A stretch of DNA of 64,000 bases from Ensifer aridi (GCF_002078505.1 NZ_LUAV01000021.1:1-64000); one strand, 5' to 3'. Positions 35,346 to 45,050 are shown, counted from the first letter of the stretch. A program made the numbers and translations. Notes: generated from the letters alone by a model not told the origin.

Positions 35346-36284
35346 ATGCAAGACAAAAGGCCAGGCTACCTTTATGTCCTTTTGGCGGTGATACTATTTG
35401 CCGGTCAGGACGGCTTTTCCAGGCTGCTCGTTGAGAAGTATCCGGCAATTATAGTGACAATGATCCGCTTTTGGGCGTTTGCGGCGTTTGTGACGGTTCT
35501 TGCTGCATTCTCTCCGGGGGGCCTGCGAGGCGCCTTATTCACGCCGCGACCAATTCTGCAGTTGCTCCGCGGTGTTCTTCTAGCAAGCAACATCGTTGTC
35601 ATCGTCTACGCTTACACGATTGCTGGGCTAGCGATGAGCCAGGCGATATACCAAGCGACACCACTGATAGTCACCGTTCTGTCGGTGCCGTTACTCGGGG
35701 AAAAAGTCGGTTGGCGTCGCGGTGTCGCTGTCGTTGTCGGCTTGGCTGGAGTTCTGGTGCTTCTAAACCCGGTGAACACTCATTTCGGTACCCAGTTCAT
35801 GCTTCCCCTGGCTGCTAGTCTTTTGTACGCGCTCTATGGGATCGCCACGCGTGCGGTCAGTCACTATGACTCCGCCGTGACAAGTGTCTTATATGCCGGT
35901 ATCGGAGGAGCTCTGGCGGCAACATCTGTGGGACTGTTCTATTGGACGCCTATACATATGGCGGACTGGCCTGCAATGACGGCATTGAGCGTTTACGGTG
36001 CTCTCAGCCACTTTTTTCTCATCAGGGCTTACGGGCTTCTCAACGCAGGCGAGGTCCAGCCCCTCACGTACCTCCAACTCGTCTTGAGCGTGATTGTGGC
36101 GTCCGTCTTTTTTGGTGAAACTGTGTCGTGGAACATGGCGGCCGGCGCAGCCATCGTAGTCGGAGCTGGTCTGTTTACAGTTTGGCGAGAATACCGTTTG
36201 GCAGTGCGAAGAAGCCATTTGGCAACGATGCCAAATCGTGAGGCTGAGCCACGACAAGAACCAAGACCTGAAAGGTTCACCTGA
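35346..36284 (+). CDS. EamA-family (DMT) transporter
   Basis: A 312-residue inner-membrane protein with about 10 hydrophobic segments arranged as two EamA repeats. It starts MQDKRPGYLYVLLAVILFAG, and the first repeat ends around LGEKVGWRRGVAVVVGLAGV. EamA proteins often export amino acids, nucleosides or other small metabolites. I chose the ATG at 35346; the frame is open upstream to 35313. The stop codon overlaps the ATG of the dehydratase gene by one base, so the two are translationally coupled. A sigma-54-type promoter lies about 140 bp upstream. Role inferred: export of the product or uptake of the substrate of this operon. Confidence 0.85.
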   Translation: MQDKRPGYLYVLLAVILFAGQDGFSRLLVEKYPAIIVTMIRFWAFAAFVTVLAAFSPGGLRGALFTPRPILQLLRGVLLASNIVVIVYAYTIAGLAMSQAIYQATPLIVTVLSVPLLGEKVGWRRGVAVVVGLAGVLVLLNPVNTHFGTQFMLPLAASLLYALYGIATRAVSHYDSAVTSVLYAGIGGALAATSVGLFYWTPIHMADWPAMTALSVYGALSHFFLIRAYGLLNAGEVQPLTYLQLVLSVIVASVFFGETVSWNMAAGAAIVVGAGLFTVWREYRLAVRRSHLATMPNREAEPRQEPRPERFT

Positions 36285-38080
36285 TGGCCGACGCGCTCAA
36301 CGGCCTAAAGCAAGGACTGACACATTACGGTGATGCCGGCTTCTCGCTGTTCCTGCGAAAAGCTTTCATCAAGGCGATGGGCTATTCGGATAAAGCGCTT
36401 GAGCGGCCGGTCATTGGCATCACCGACACATTTTCCGGATATAACGCGTGCAACCGCTCTGTGCCCGCCATCATAGAGGCGGTCAAACGTGGCGTGATGC
36501 TGGCGGGCGGATTGCCGATCGAATTTCCCGTTGTTTCGGTGCATGAGGCCTTCCCGCATCCCACCAGTATGTATCTCCGCAACCTCATGGCGATGGATGT
36601 TGAAGAATTGGTGCGCGCTCAACCGATGGACGCAGTCGTTCTGATCGGCGGGTGCGACAAGACAGTTCCCGCCTTGCTCATGGGGGCAGCCAGCGTGGAC
36701 CTGCCCGCGATCCTTACCGTGGCGGGGCCAATGATCACGGGAAGCCATAAGGGCGAGCGCCTCGGCGCCTGCACGGATTGTCGGCGCTTCTGGGGCGAAC
36801 ATCGTGCCGGTGTTTTCGACGAGATGGAAATAGAGGAGATCGGAAACAAACTTGCTCCTGGGCCTGGCACGTGCATGGTCATGGGGACCGCAAGCACGAT
36901 GGCCCTTGTCAGCGAGGCCATGGGCATGATGTTGCCCGGTGGTGCGGCCATTCCCGCGGTCCATGCCGATCGTCTTCGCCATGCCGAGGCAACGGGAGAA
37001 CGTGCCGTCATGCTGGCATCGGCAAAACTGCGGCCGTCTCAGATCATGACGAAAAACTCCCTTGGAAACGCTCTACGGGTTTTGCAGGCGGTCGGCGGAT
37101 CGACGAATGGCGTCATCCATCTCGCGGCTATTGCGGGACGTCTTGGTTTCGATCTCAATCTCGAAGAACTCGATCAAATCGGAGTAGAAACGCCGGTATT
37201 GGTGGACCTGAAACCTTCAGGTCAGCACTACATGGAGGATCTGTTTAAGGCGGGCGGCCTGACCGCCGTACTGCGCGAAATCAACCACTTCATCGATAAG
37301 GAATGCATAACCGTTACCGGGAAAACGCTCGGAGAAAACATGGCAATGCAGCCTGCCTCGTGGCCGAACGATGTTGCGCGCCCGATTGAAGACCCGGTTC
37401 ACCGCGGAGGCGGAATCCGTGTTCTGCGCGGCAATCTCGCCCCCAAAGGAGCGATCATCAAGCAGGCAGCAGCCACTCCAGGCTTGTTGAAGCACACCGG
37501 CCGCGCGGTTGTTTTCACGTCCCTTGGCGACATGGCGGAGCGCATTGATGCACCCGACCTCGATGTGAACGCTGACGACATTCTCGTTTTGCAAAATGCA
37601 GGTCCAAAGGGCGGGCCCGGCATGCCTGAGGCCGGCTGTATGCCGATTCCTCGAAAACTTGTCGTCGCCGGCGTCAAGGACATGGTGCGAATTTCGGACG
37701 GTCGCATGAGCGGTACAGCTTTTGGAACAGTTGTTCTTCACGTGTCTCCGGAAGCTGCCGTGGGTGGACCCTTATCGCTTGTTCGCAATGGTGACCTGAT
37801 CCGTCTTGATGTAGAGGAGGGGCTGCTGGAACTGTTGATCGATGAAAGCGAACTCGTGCGACGCCGCTGCGAATGGACGCCTCCTTCGCACACCCATGTC
37901 GAGCGTGGATACGCTAAGCTGTATTTCGATGAAGTGCTTCAAGCTGAAGACGGCTGCGATTTCAATTTTCTGCGTGCAGAGCCAAGGGAAGTCCTGTCAG
38001 CGACCAACGGCAGAAACTGCCGCGACCAGCGGCGCTCTACGAAGATGGATTCGTCAGCGGTCGGCGGCCGCTCGCTTTAG
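36284..38080 (+). CDS. IlvD/Edd-family dehydratase, sugar-acid type
   Basis: A 598-residue Fe-S dehydratase that would remove water from a polyhydroxy acid to give a 2-keto-3-deoxy acid. The cluster cysteines are visible in NACNRSVP near residue 55, GGCDKTVPALLMG near 123 and GACTDCRRFW near 161. NSLGNALRVLQAVGGSTNGV near 260 and SDGRMSGTAFGTVVLHVSPEA near 470 are family signatures. The CTDCRRFW pattern is more like pentonate/sugar-acid dehydratases than the branched-chain IlvD. The C-terminal ~30 residues (after about 565) are an extra tail. Coupled to the EamA gene and followed by an ATP-grasp gene, it is more likely to serve a secondary pathway than valine synthesis. Confidence 0.88.
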   Translation: MADALNGLKQGLTHYGDAGFSLFLRKAFIKAMGYSDKALERPVIGITDTFSGYNACNRSVPAIIEAVKRGVMLAGGLPIEFPVVSVHEAFPHPTSMYLRNLMAMDVEELVRAQPMDAVVLIGGCDKTVPALLMGAASVDLPAILTVAGPMITGSHKGERLGACTDCRRFWGEHRAGVFDEMEIEEIGNKLAPGPGTCMVMGTASTMALVSEAMGMMLPGGAAIPAVHADRLRHAEATGERAVMLASAKLRPSQIMTKNSLGNALRVLQAVGGSTNGVIHLAAIAGRLGFDLNLEELDQIGVETPVLVDLKPSGQHYMEDLFKAGGLTAVLREINHFIDKECITVTGKTLGENMAMQPASWPNDVARPIEDPVHRGGGIRVLRGNLAPKGAIIKQAAATPGLLKHTGRAVVFTSLGDMAERIDAPDLDVNADDILVLQNAGPKGGPGMPEAGCMPIPRKLVVAGVKDMVRISDGRMSGTAFGTVVLHVSPEAAVGGPLSLVRNGDLIRLDVEEGLLELLIDESELVRRRCEWTPPSHTHVERGYAKLYFDEVLQAEDGCDFNFLRAEPREVLSATNGRNCRDQRRSTKMDSSAVGGRSL

Positions 38081-38182
38081 TGGCTGACGTCATAGCTAGC
38101 AGAGCTGAACTCGCGCTGGCCCAACAACCTGTCTGGTCGTGCAAACTCAAATACCGATCGGACCACCACATAGGAGCTGATC

Positions 38183-39556
38183 ATGACAATTGCGACCCTG
38201 CCCTCAATCAGCGAGGCGGATGCACAAATAGAGCGCCGAGTTTGCGAACTCGCAACTTCGGATCCAGGCTCGATCTGGTGGGGTCAGGACGAATTTTCCG
38301 ACGCTATTGCAGAGGCGGGCATCCACCTTGAGGGCCGAGCGTATCCCGTATGTCTCCGGCCGCTTGCGATAGCCTCCGGTCTGGCAAATCACCTCGGCGC
38401 TACCGCTGAAGCCTTGGTCAAGCTTCTCGACGTCGCCGCTGAGCTCTATTGCCGTGATGAAGACATTCAAGATCTATTCCCAGCCTACAGACATTTGCGG
38501 CAATGGAGTACTCGTCTCCCGGAATATCGGCCCATTGTAACAATATGCCGACTTGATGGCCTGTTCGGCAGCGACGGCTACTATAAAATACTTGAAACGA
38601 ATGCAACGACGCCTGGCGGCGTTATTCAGAACGGCCTGGCCGCAAAAATCTGGAGCCGTATACCCAATCCATTGACACGTGGTCTGTCGCTGGACGTGAG
38701 CAAGCAGCCCTTCGCTAAGGATCCGAACTGCTTTGTCCAGGAGTTGGTGTCTGCCTATCGAGCCGTGACCGGCACCGAACTCAGAACTGCCGCCGTAGTC
38801 AACTATCGCGGGCGATATGCAAATGAAGTGGATTGGATTGTGAGAGGCCTAAGACACGCCGGCGCCAGAGCGGCGTTGGTGGATGTTAGCGCGATCAAGC
38901 GAACACCTCGTGGGCTTGTCGGGCCAGACGGCGAATTGATTGAGCTTATATACAGTAAACTCGATGCCAGGGACTTCATTGAAGCCAGGGAACATGACGA
39001 TTACCTACACGCCTGCGCGGCTCAAGATGTGGTTTCGATAAACCCGTGGATCTCCCAGTGGGTGTTAGCTGACAAGGCGATCCTCGCTGTGCTCAGCGAC
39101 GATCGTTATAGTTCGAACTTTACGGCCGAGCAGATCGAACTGATTGCACGACACGTTCCATGGACCCGTGTTGTTAGACCGGGACCAACAACTGACCCAG
39201 AACGGCGTAGGGTCGAGCTCATCGGCTACATCCGGCAGAACAAGGCTAATCTTGTTCTAAAGCCCTCTAACGCGAGCCGTGGCGAGCATGTCTTGGTTGG
39301 CCGTTTCACATCTTCCGATGTATGGGACGAACACATTGACCGGGCCGCCCGCAACCCGTACGTTGTTCAAGAGTACATCAGACCGGGGGAGGTTACGGCT
39401 TTGCACGTGCCAAGCCGGTCGATCGAGAAAATGGCGTATGGAATTGACTGCTATGTATTCGGTGGCCGTCTAGCCGGTTTTCAGTCGCGCGCAAGCTTCG
39501 ATCCCGTGATGAACGTTGGGAGAAGCGGGATGCTACTACCGGTCGCTATCGACTAA
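38183..39556 (+). CDS. Circularly permuted ATP-grasp family protein
   Basis: A 457-residue protein. The C-terminal part carries ANLVLKPSNASRGEHVLVG followed by NPYVVQEYIRPGE. This resembles the nucleotide-binding loop and lid of circularly permuted ATP-grasp / glutathionylspermidine-synthase-like proteins. The segment YKILETNATTPGGVIQNGLA near residue 135 gives the E-x-N metal-binding motif. Such enzymes make amide or peptide bonds using ATP. I cannot name the substrate. The gene is 102 bp after the dehydratase in the same direction. The start ATG at 38183 follows TAGGAGCTGATC. Together with the exporter and dehydratase it suggests synthesis and export of a carboxylate conjugate. Confidence 0.8.
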   Translation: MTIATLPSISEADAQIERRVCELATSDPGSIWWGQDEFSDAIAEAGIHLEGRAYPVCLRPLAIASGLANHLGATAEALVKLLDVAAELYCRDEDIQDLFPAYRHLRQWSTRLPEYRPIVTICRLDGLFGSDGYYKILETNATTPGGVIQNGLAAKIWSRIPNPLTRGLSLDVSKQPFAKDPNCFVQELVSAYRAVTGTELRTAAVVNYRGRYANEVDWIVRGLRHAGARAALVDVSAIKRTPRGLVGPDGELIELIYSKLDARDFIEAREHDDYLHACAAQDVVSINPWISQWVLADKAILAVLSDDRYSSNFTAEQIELIARHVPWTRVVRPGPTTDPERRRVELIGYIRQNKANLVLKPSNASRGEHVLVGRFTSSDVWDEHIDRAARNPYVVQEYIRPGEVTALHVPSRSIEKMAYGIDCYVFGGRLAGFQSRASFDPVMNVGRSGMLLPVAID

Positions 39557-40526
39557 ATTGTCCCACCTCAATACGCCCCAAGACAAGCCCTGCGTAAAGC
39601 TATTCAGTCCAGTGCTAAAACCGACAGTATACGAGCGACCGCGAAAATTTGGATGGCCGACAATTGAGGACGGCGTGGCCACGCGCCGGAATTTGGGCGG
39701 CCGGTATCGTCCTGGACCGGATGGCCGGTCTTGAGTGCCTGATCGCCGCCCCTTCCAGGACATGGATCTGGGGCTTCACAATATGATCCAAGGGACTTCC
39801 TTCACTGGTCGACCTGTGACCCGATAGAGTAGGGGAAGCACTGAGGGTGATGCCGACGCATGGAACCGCAGATTGAGAATGCATTGTGCGCGGGCTCTTC
39901 CACAACCGCGTTCTCAGCATTGGCCCTACCTTTCGGATCATCGCCTGATCGTCGATTGTCGGGCTCAAAAGGGCCTTCGACATACGACGCTGACACTGAT
40001 TTTAGGCATGGCATCAAGACCAATGATGCGATCCAACGGTTCAGGATATTCACCCGTCCAGGGCCGACGTCGTGATCATGGTTGCGAGACGTCGGTCCGC
40101 GCAGTTGCCCGCACAGGCATGATCTGTCCACCAGGCGAGTTATTGCGGTTCATCGAGCACAGGATTGCATACTTTTTGCGCTTGATACCGAGTGGTCGAT
40201 CGCTTGCGGCACCGGAGATCATGGGCATGGCGGCGTTTCATCAGGCGGTGACGTATTGCCTTAGCGTCGCCGGCATGCGGAAGGCGATTATCACGGATTG
40301 TGAGGCGCGGATTTGTTCGGGTCACCGCGCAGATGTGTGTGAACCGGGGAAGGCGCACGTTTCCGCGCGGAGTGCGCCCGGTGCGCACGGATGGTGACGC
40401 TGGCGTGGCCTACGAGACGTTCGCGCTGTCCAGCGGCACCCTCTAAGACGCTTCATGGCGATTTTTGCTTCAGCATGAGTAGAAGCCCCATGCTCTGCCG
40501 ATCATTCAGCTCAGAAGCTGTCGCTG
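39557..40526. other. 970-bp stretch, decayed, no firm gene
   Basis: Frames such as 39802-40131 (minus) and 39873-40397 (plus) are shadows or relics: they lack starts and have stop-rich, unbalanced composition. The segment separates two convergent genes, and I found no clear terminator. Confidence 0.4.
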
Positions 40527-42869
40527 TCAGCGTCGCCACGATTCGTTCTTCGGCAGTTCGAGCGGTATAGCGTTCCAGTTGGGTGGGTTCTGCCCGAGAA
40601 TGTTGCGAACGAAGAAGTCCAGGAGTTTTCGCTTGCTGTAGGCGCCAGGAGCATCGTGGTCGGCACCTGGCACATAGACCATTTCGAAATCTTTCCCCGC
40701 TTTGATGAGTCGATCGGCAAGCTGAAAGGTGGAGGATGGATCGACATTATGGTCCATTTCGCCGACGGCAAGCATCAGCTTGCCTTGAAGTCTGTAGGCG
40801 TTGTCGACGTCGGAGGATTGCTGATATTCAATCCCGACCGGCCAGCCCATCCACAGTTCGTTCCACCACATTTGATTCATCCGGTTGTCGTAGCAACCGC
40901 TGTTGGCGACCGCGACCTTGTAGAAATCGGGGTGGAAAAGCAGCGCGCCAACTGCATTTTGACCCCCGGCGGACGCGCCGAAAATTCCGACATTGGAGAT
41001 GTCGTACCACGGAAACTTCGCGGCCGCCGCCTTGTGCCAAAGAATGCGATCGGGAAAGCCCGCATCCTTCAGGTTTTTCCAGGTGACATCGTGGAAGGCG
41101 CGCGAGCGGTTGTTGGTGCCCATTCCATCGATCTCAACGACTATGAAGCCCAATTGCGTGAGTGGCTCCACCGACGTGGAGAAGGATTTGGGGACGGAGG
41201 AGCCGGTCGGCCCCGCATAGATGTGCTCCACCACCGGGTACCTCTTCTTCGGATCGAAGTTGGCCGGCAGGTGAATGGCGCCCCAGATGTCGGTTTTGCC
41301 GTCCCGGCCCTTGGAATGGAAACTGACCGGTGGATGCCAGCCAGCGGCGACGAGCTCGGAAATATCGGCGGTCTCTACCTGCATCAGTTTGGCATTGTCG
41401 CTGGCGCGGTACAGCACCATGTGCGGAGGCACATCGGTGCGTGACCAGAGATCGACATAATAGCGGCCGTCGGGAGACATCTCGATGTGGTGGTTGCCGC
41501 GCTCAGGTGTCACCTCGGTCAACCCCTTGCCGTCGAAACCGATACGGTAGGCGTGGACGAAATAGGGGTCCTCCCCCGGGTTCATCCCGCTCGCCTCGAA
41601 CCAGATCTCGCGCTTGACCGGATCGACATTGTCGACTGTTCGGACCACCCAATCACCGCGGGTGATCTGATGCTCGAGCGCGCCCGTCCGGCCGTTGAAC
41701 AGGTATAGATGTTCGTGACCGTCGCGCTCGGACGCCCAGATGATCTCCTTCCCGTCACCGATATCGTAACGAAAAGTTTTTCCGGTATCCTGCTCGTTCC
41801 TCACCAGCGGCCGGTAGTCGACGAAGGTCTTGCTGACTTCATCGATCAGGGAGCGCGCGCGGCCGGTGGCGCCGTCGACCTCGACCAGACGATAGAGCTG
41901 ATGGCCCCGCTGGTTATATTCGAAGGTGAAGCCGCGGCTGTCCTCCCACCACCGGAGAATGGAAAGTTCGAAAGGGTTCGGAAATAGCGCATTGTCGATC
42001 GTGATCTGACGTCGGCTGGCAATGTCGAACAGTACCGGCTGGGGAAGCGGCAGGACATCACCCGCCTTGGGATAGACTGTCCACGAATACTCGGGTTGGA
42101 GTTGGTTCGTCGTAGACGAATTGACATAGCCGACCTTCCGTTTGTAGCCCGGGCGAACGCGGTAAGCCGCGATGTGGCGAGAGTCCGGAGACCAGCTCAG
42201 CGTCGAAAAGACGTAGTAATCGCCCTCCGACCCGTCCCAGCTAAGCGGGACATCCTGCGTTCCGTCCTTGCTGCGCAGGAAGACATTGTAGTTCTTGATA
42301 TAGGCGATCCATTTGCCGTCGGGCGACGGGCTCCTCTCCTCGGGATTATTCTGTGCCGGTGGCGTGTAGTCGTACTTGAGCTGCCGAAAGTCCGAAGCGG
42401 CTGGATCCAAGCTGGTGTACGTGCAGGCATAACTCGCAAGGCTGCAGCTCCAACGGCCATGGTTAATCAGGAAGTCGAGCCTGCGACCATCGTCCGTCAG
42501 GTCGAAACGGTCGAACGGGAGGTCGTCGGGCTCATAGCTCTGGTGGCTCGCCTTGGTCAGCGCCGCCGCGAGCCGGACATGATCAAAGGCCGGCCGCTTC
42601 TCGCCCGTGTCAGGGTTCACTAATATGAATTCGTGGCGGCCTTGGGTGGTTCGGCGGTAAACGAACGCTTTCCCTTCGTTTACCCATTGAGGCACATCAG
42701 GAACATTGACAGTGAGCCGGCCGTAGCGATCGCCGATCGTGAGCGCCCGCTCGAAATCGGCCGGCTCTAGCGGAGAATTCACCGCGCCAGATTCGCTCAC
42801 CGGTGCCTGGGCGAGTGCCGCTCCCCCTTGAATGCATAGCGCAAGCGTTAAAGCGGCGATCTTGTACAT
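40527..42869 (-). CDS. Exported S9-family peptidase, DPP-IV-like
   Basis: A 780-residue serine peptidase of the prolyl-oligopeptidase clan. A signal peptide is visible (MYKIAALTLALCIQGGAALA, cleaved about residue 20), so it acts in the periplasm or outside the cell. Residues to about 500 form the propeller-like domain; the C-terminal ~250 form the alpha/beta hydrolase. The catalytic serine lies in GIFGASAGGQN near residue 620. Aspartate and histidine candidates are MDHNVDPSS and GADHDAPGAY near the end. Start chosen at 42869 for the signal peptide; the frame extends to 42986. Role in symbiosis is unknown; peptide processing in the nodule is one possibility. The -24/-12 element at 43886 belongs to the next gene, not this one. 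Confidence 0.87.
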   Translation of the reverse strand: MYKIAALTLALCIQGGAALAQAPVSESGAVNSPLEPADFERALTIGDRYGRLTVNVPDVPQWVNEGKAFVYRRTTQGRHEFILVNPDTGEKRPAFDHVRLAAALTKASHQSYEPDDLPFDRFDLTDDGRRLDFLINHGRWSCSLASYACTYTSLDPAASDFRQLKYDYTPPAQNNPEERSPSPDGKWIAYIKNYNVFLRSKDGTQDVPLSWDGSEGDYYVFSTLSWSPDSRHIAAYRVRPGYKRKVGYVNSSTTNQLQPEYSWTVYPKAGDVLPLPQPVLFDIASRRQITIDNALFPNPFELSILRWWEDSRGFTFEYNQRGHQLYRLVEVDGATGRARSLIDEVSKTFVDYRPLVRNEQDTGKTFRYDIGDGKEIIWASERDGHEHLYLFNGRTGALEHQITRGDWVVRTVDNVDPVKREIWFEASGMNPGEDPYFVHAYRIGFDGKGLTEVTPERGNHHIEMSPDGRYYVDLWSRTDVPPHMVLYRASDNAKLMQVETADISELVAAGWHPPVSFHSKGRDGKTDIWGAIHLPANFDPKKRYPVVEHIYAGPTGSSVPKSFSTSVEPLTQLGFIVVEIDGMGTNNRSRAFHDVTWKNLKDAGFPDRILWHKAAAAKFPWYDISNVGIFGASAGGQNAVGALLFHPDFYKVAVANSGCYDNRMNQMWWNELWMGWPVGIEYQQSSDVDNAYRLQGKLMLAVGEMDHNVDPSSTFQLADRLIKAGKDFEMVYVPGADHDAPGAYSKRKLLDFFVRNILGQNPPNWNAIPLELPKNESWRR

Positions 42870-43174
42870 GGTTGTTGACCTCTTCTTTTGTTTATCGACT
42901 ACCGTAGTCTGGGTATGGTCTCTCAAATGACGGCGTGCGGGAGCATTGAGGGTCTCCCGCCCCCGCGAGGCAGGGCAGCTCCACACGATGACGGCGTGCC
43001 GTTGCAGATATCCAGGAGCGGCGAACCGGGACGGGTTGCAGATGCCCTAGAACTCCGATTTCCCGCGATGCGGGGATCGGTGAGAGTGCGATGGACAAGG
43101 GCCGCTTAGTGACGATCTGGCAGCCGCGGGGCTCAAACTCAGCGCCCGGGCTCCAGAGCGTTGGGCTGGAAAGC
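42870..43174. other. Intergenic stretch upstream of the peptidase
   Basis: No gene was seen. I looked for -24/-12 and TGT-N10-ACA motifs on the minus strand and found none, so the peptidase probably has a different promoter type. Confidence 0.4.
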
Positions 43175-43762
43175 TCACACCGAAGTCTCAAAATCCTGTC
43201 GAGGACCGCTTGAGGCGGATGCGGTATTGCGAGTCCTCAGAGTTTCAAGAATGTTCTGCGGAGAAGAGACTGCATAGGGATCAGACTCGCAGTTGTCCGA
43301 GAAGCCCTCCTCCTCGAACCATTGCTCCACCACGCCATCATTGACCACGGCAGCGTAGCGCCAAGAGCGCATCCCGAAGCCAAGATTGTCCTTTGCGACC
43401 AGCATGCCCATCTTGCGCGTGAATTCGCCGGAACCATCTGGAATAAGCTTGACCTTCTCTACGCCCAACGCCTTGCCCCACGCATTCATCGCGAAGGCAT
43501 CATTGACTGACAGGCAGTAGACCGACTCGATCCCGGCCTTCCGAAATTCGTCATAAAGCTTCTCAAAATCGGGCAATTGCTGAGTTGAGCAGGTCGGGGT
43601 GAACGCACCGGGAAGCGAAAACAGAACGACGCGCTTGCCACTGAAGTAATCATCGGTTGTTTTGACTTCCCATCGGTATGGATTTGGCCCCTCCACAGTC
43701 TCGTCGCGAACGCGCGTGCGAAAGGCAACGAAGGGGATTCTTTTTTTCACGTGCATCAGCAT
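43175..43762 (-). CDS. Peroxiredoxin of the Prx5 type (y4vD-like)
   Basis: A peroxiredoxin of about 195 residues that reduces peroxides, probably protecting the nitrogenase-making cell. The peroxidatic cysteine lies in SLPGAFTPTCSTQQLPDFE. CLSVNDAFAMNAWGKALGVEK and MLVAKDNLGFGMRSWRYAAVV are typical Prx5/AhpE-like segments. It corresponds to what I recall as Y4vD of pNGR234a. The 5' end carries a tandem repeat: GGAGCAATGCTGATGC occurs twice, 27 bp apart, each copy with its own ribosome site and ATG (43789 and 43762). Either could be used; I give the inner one. A textbook -24/-12 promoter at 43886 suggests nodule expression. Confidence 0.88.
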   Translation of the reverse strand: MLMHVKKRIPFVAFRTRVRDETVEGPNPYRWEVKTTDDYFSGKRVVLFSLPGAFTPTCSTQQLPDFEKLYDEFRKAGIESVYCLSVNDAFAMNAWGKALGVEKVKLIPDGSGEFTRKMGMLVAKDNLGFGMRSWRYAAVVNDGVVEQWFEEEGFSDNCESDPYAVSSPQNILETLRTRNTASASSGPRQDFETSV

Positions 43763-43885
43763 TGCTCCTTCTTCCATGGGCATCAGCATTGCTCCTCACA
43801 CAAGAATGGTGCATTCGCCGGCTCTGGATCCTCTTGCGAAACACCGCTACTTGATTGGCAGCTTGTGGGGTGCCAACGAGCGGAC

Positions 43886-43901
43886 AGCAAGCGCCGTGCC
43901 A
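43886..43901 (-). promoter_or_regulatory. Sigma-54 promoter of the peroxiredoxin gene
   Basis: Minus strand TGGCACGGCGCTTGCT is a textbook -24/-12 element, about 97 bp upstream of the outer ATG. A weaker GG-N10-GC match (TGGCACCCCACAAGCT) overlaps nearby at 43860-43875. No perfect NifA site was found within 200 bp; the site at 44162 might serve both directions. Confidence 0.8.
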
Positions 43902-44161
43902 CTTGACATCCAAGCTGCAACAGGACTGCTTTGTCGCGCGCCATGTTGGTGTGCGCGTATCGGCCATTGGCATTAGCTCCCAGCATACGCACCTTCTAGG
44001 GCGTCAAGCCGCCGCGCCATCGCCTCGCGGCTGTTCGCGTCTCCCAACGCTACCGCCTGCAAAGCCGAAATTTCCGGAGACTGCCGATCGACGGTTCAGG
44101 ATGTCCGGTTAACGAGTCCGGCCGCTGCTTTTGGCAGGGAACCGACATCTCATATCGTCCT

Positions 44162-44177
44162 TGTCGTCTTTCCGACA
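44162..44177 (+). promoter_or_regulatory. NifA activator site for nifQ
   Basis: TGTCGTCTTTCCGACA is a perfect TGT-N10-ACA site, centred about 124 bp upstream of the expected nifQ transcription start. Confidence 0.87.
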
Positions 44178-44266
44178 CGGCCGCATTCAACTGCGCCTCC
44201 TGGCAGACCTTCATTTAGTCCTTGAATGGCAACCACAAAGTTACTCTTTGCCTCAACAGACTCGAT

Positions 44267-44282
44267 TGGCACGAGTTTTGAA
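44267..44282 (+). promoter_or_regulatory. Sigma-54 promoter of nifQ
   Basis: TGGCACGAGTTTTGAA has a full -24 box and TTGA at -12 instead of TTGC. The perfect NifA site upstream and nifQ 91 bp downstream make it credible. Confidence 0.75.
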
Positions 44283-44372
44283 ACTTCCCCGGCACGACGC
44301 GGCAAGAATTGTCGTGCGGCAAGTAGCTCGCGGGCGCTCCGGTGTGTGGAACGAAAAGGGAAGGAACGGAAC

Positions 44373-45050
44373 ATGTCAAATCTAGCTGAAGTCCGCACTT
44401 TGCCGAAAGGCAGAGCAACACTCGGAGTCAGAATGTCCGACCGGCCCGGTTGGCGACAATTATCTGAACTTCTTGGCCTCGGGCCTTGGCCGCCTGTAGA
44501 CCTCGAAATGGATTTCGATCAGTACGTGCTTGCGTGTGTCCTCTCGCGCGCACTCGAGGAAATCGATGCCGGCGAGGCAACTGCCACAGAGGCAACAGGC
44601 CTCACGCAAGCCGAGCTGCGGGACATTCTGAACGGCAGTTTCCCCGCCCCAACTGGTCACGCTTTTCGCTTGGAAGAGGTAAGCGATGTGGAGCCCGGCC
44701 TGGAGGAGGAACTTCTGCGGGATCTGTTGCTTGCACATGCTCGGGCGGGCGATTCGGCAAGCGTACGTTTCGCCAAGATCATAGCCCGCCGTGCCCTGCG
44801 GCACGACCATCTCTGGAGGGAGCTTGGTCTTTTCGATCGGGTCGAACTCACCCGACTGCTCGCCACTCATTTCCCAACGCTTGCAGCCGGCAATACCAAC
44901 AACATGCGATGGAAGCGATACCTTTACCGCAAGCTCTGCGAGGCTGAGGGCTTTTCGCTGTGCACGGCGCCCACTTGCCGGGAATGCAAGGACTTGGAGA
45001 GCTGCTTTTGCCCCGAGGAAGGCGAAAGTGTTCGCGTGGAGGCCAAGTAG
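44373..45050 (+). CDS. nifQ: NifQ, molybdenum donor for FeMo-co
   Basis: A 225-residue protein that delivers molybdenum to the FeMo-co assembly site (NifEN/NifH). The conserved cysteine motif C-x4-C-x2-C-x5-C is visible near the C-terminus as CTAPTCRECKDLESC. The mid-region LLLAHARAGDSASVRFAKI and NNMRWKRYLYRKLCEAEGF are also typical. Start: ATG at 44373 after AAGGAACGGAAC. dctA follows after about 110 bp, as in pNGR234a. A NifA site and -24/-12 promoter lie upstream. Confidence 0.95.
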   Translation: MSNLAEVRTLPKGRATLGVRMSDRPGWRQLSELLGLGPWPPVDLEMDFDQYVLACVLSRALEEIDAGEATATEATGLTQAELRDILNGSFPAPTGHAFRLEEVSDVEPGLEEELLRDLLLAHARAGDSASVRFAKIIARRALRHDHLWRELGLFDRVELTRLLATHFPTLAAGNTNNMRWKRYLYRKLCEAEGFSLCTAPTCRECKDLESCFCPEEGESVRVEAK

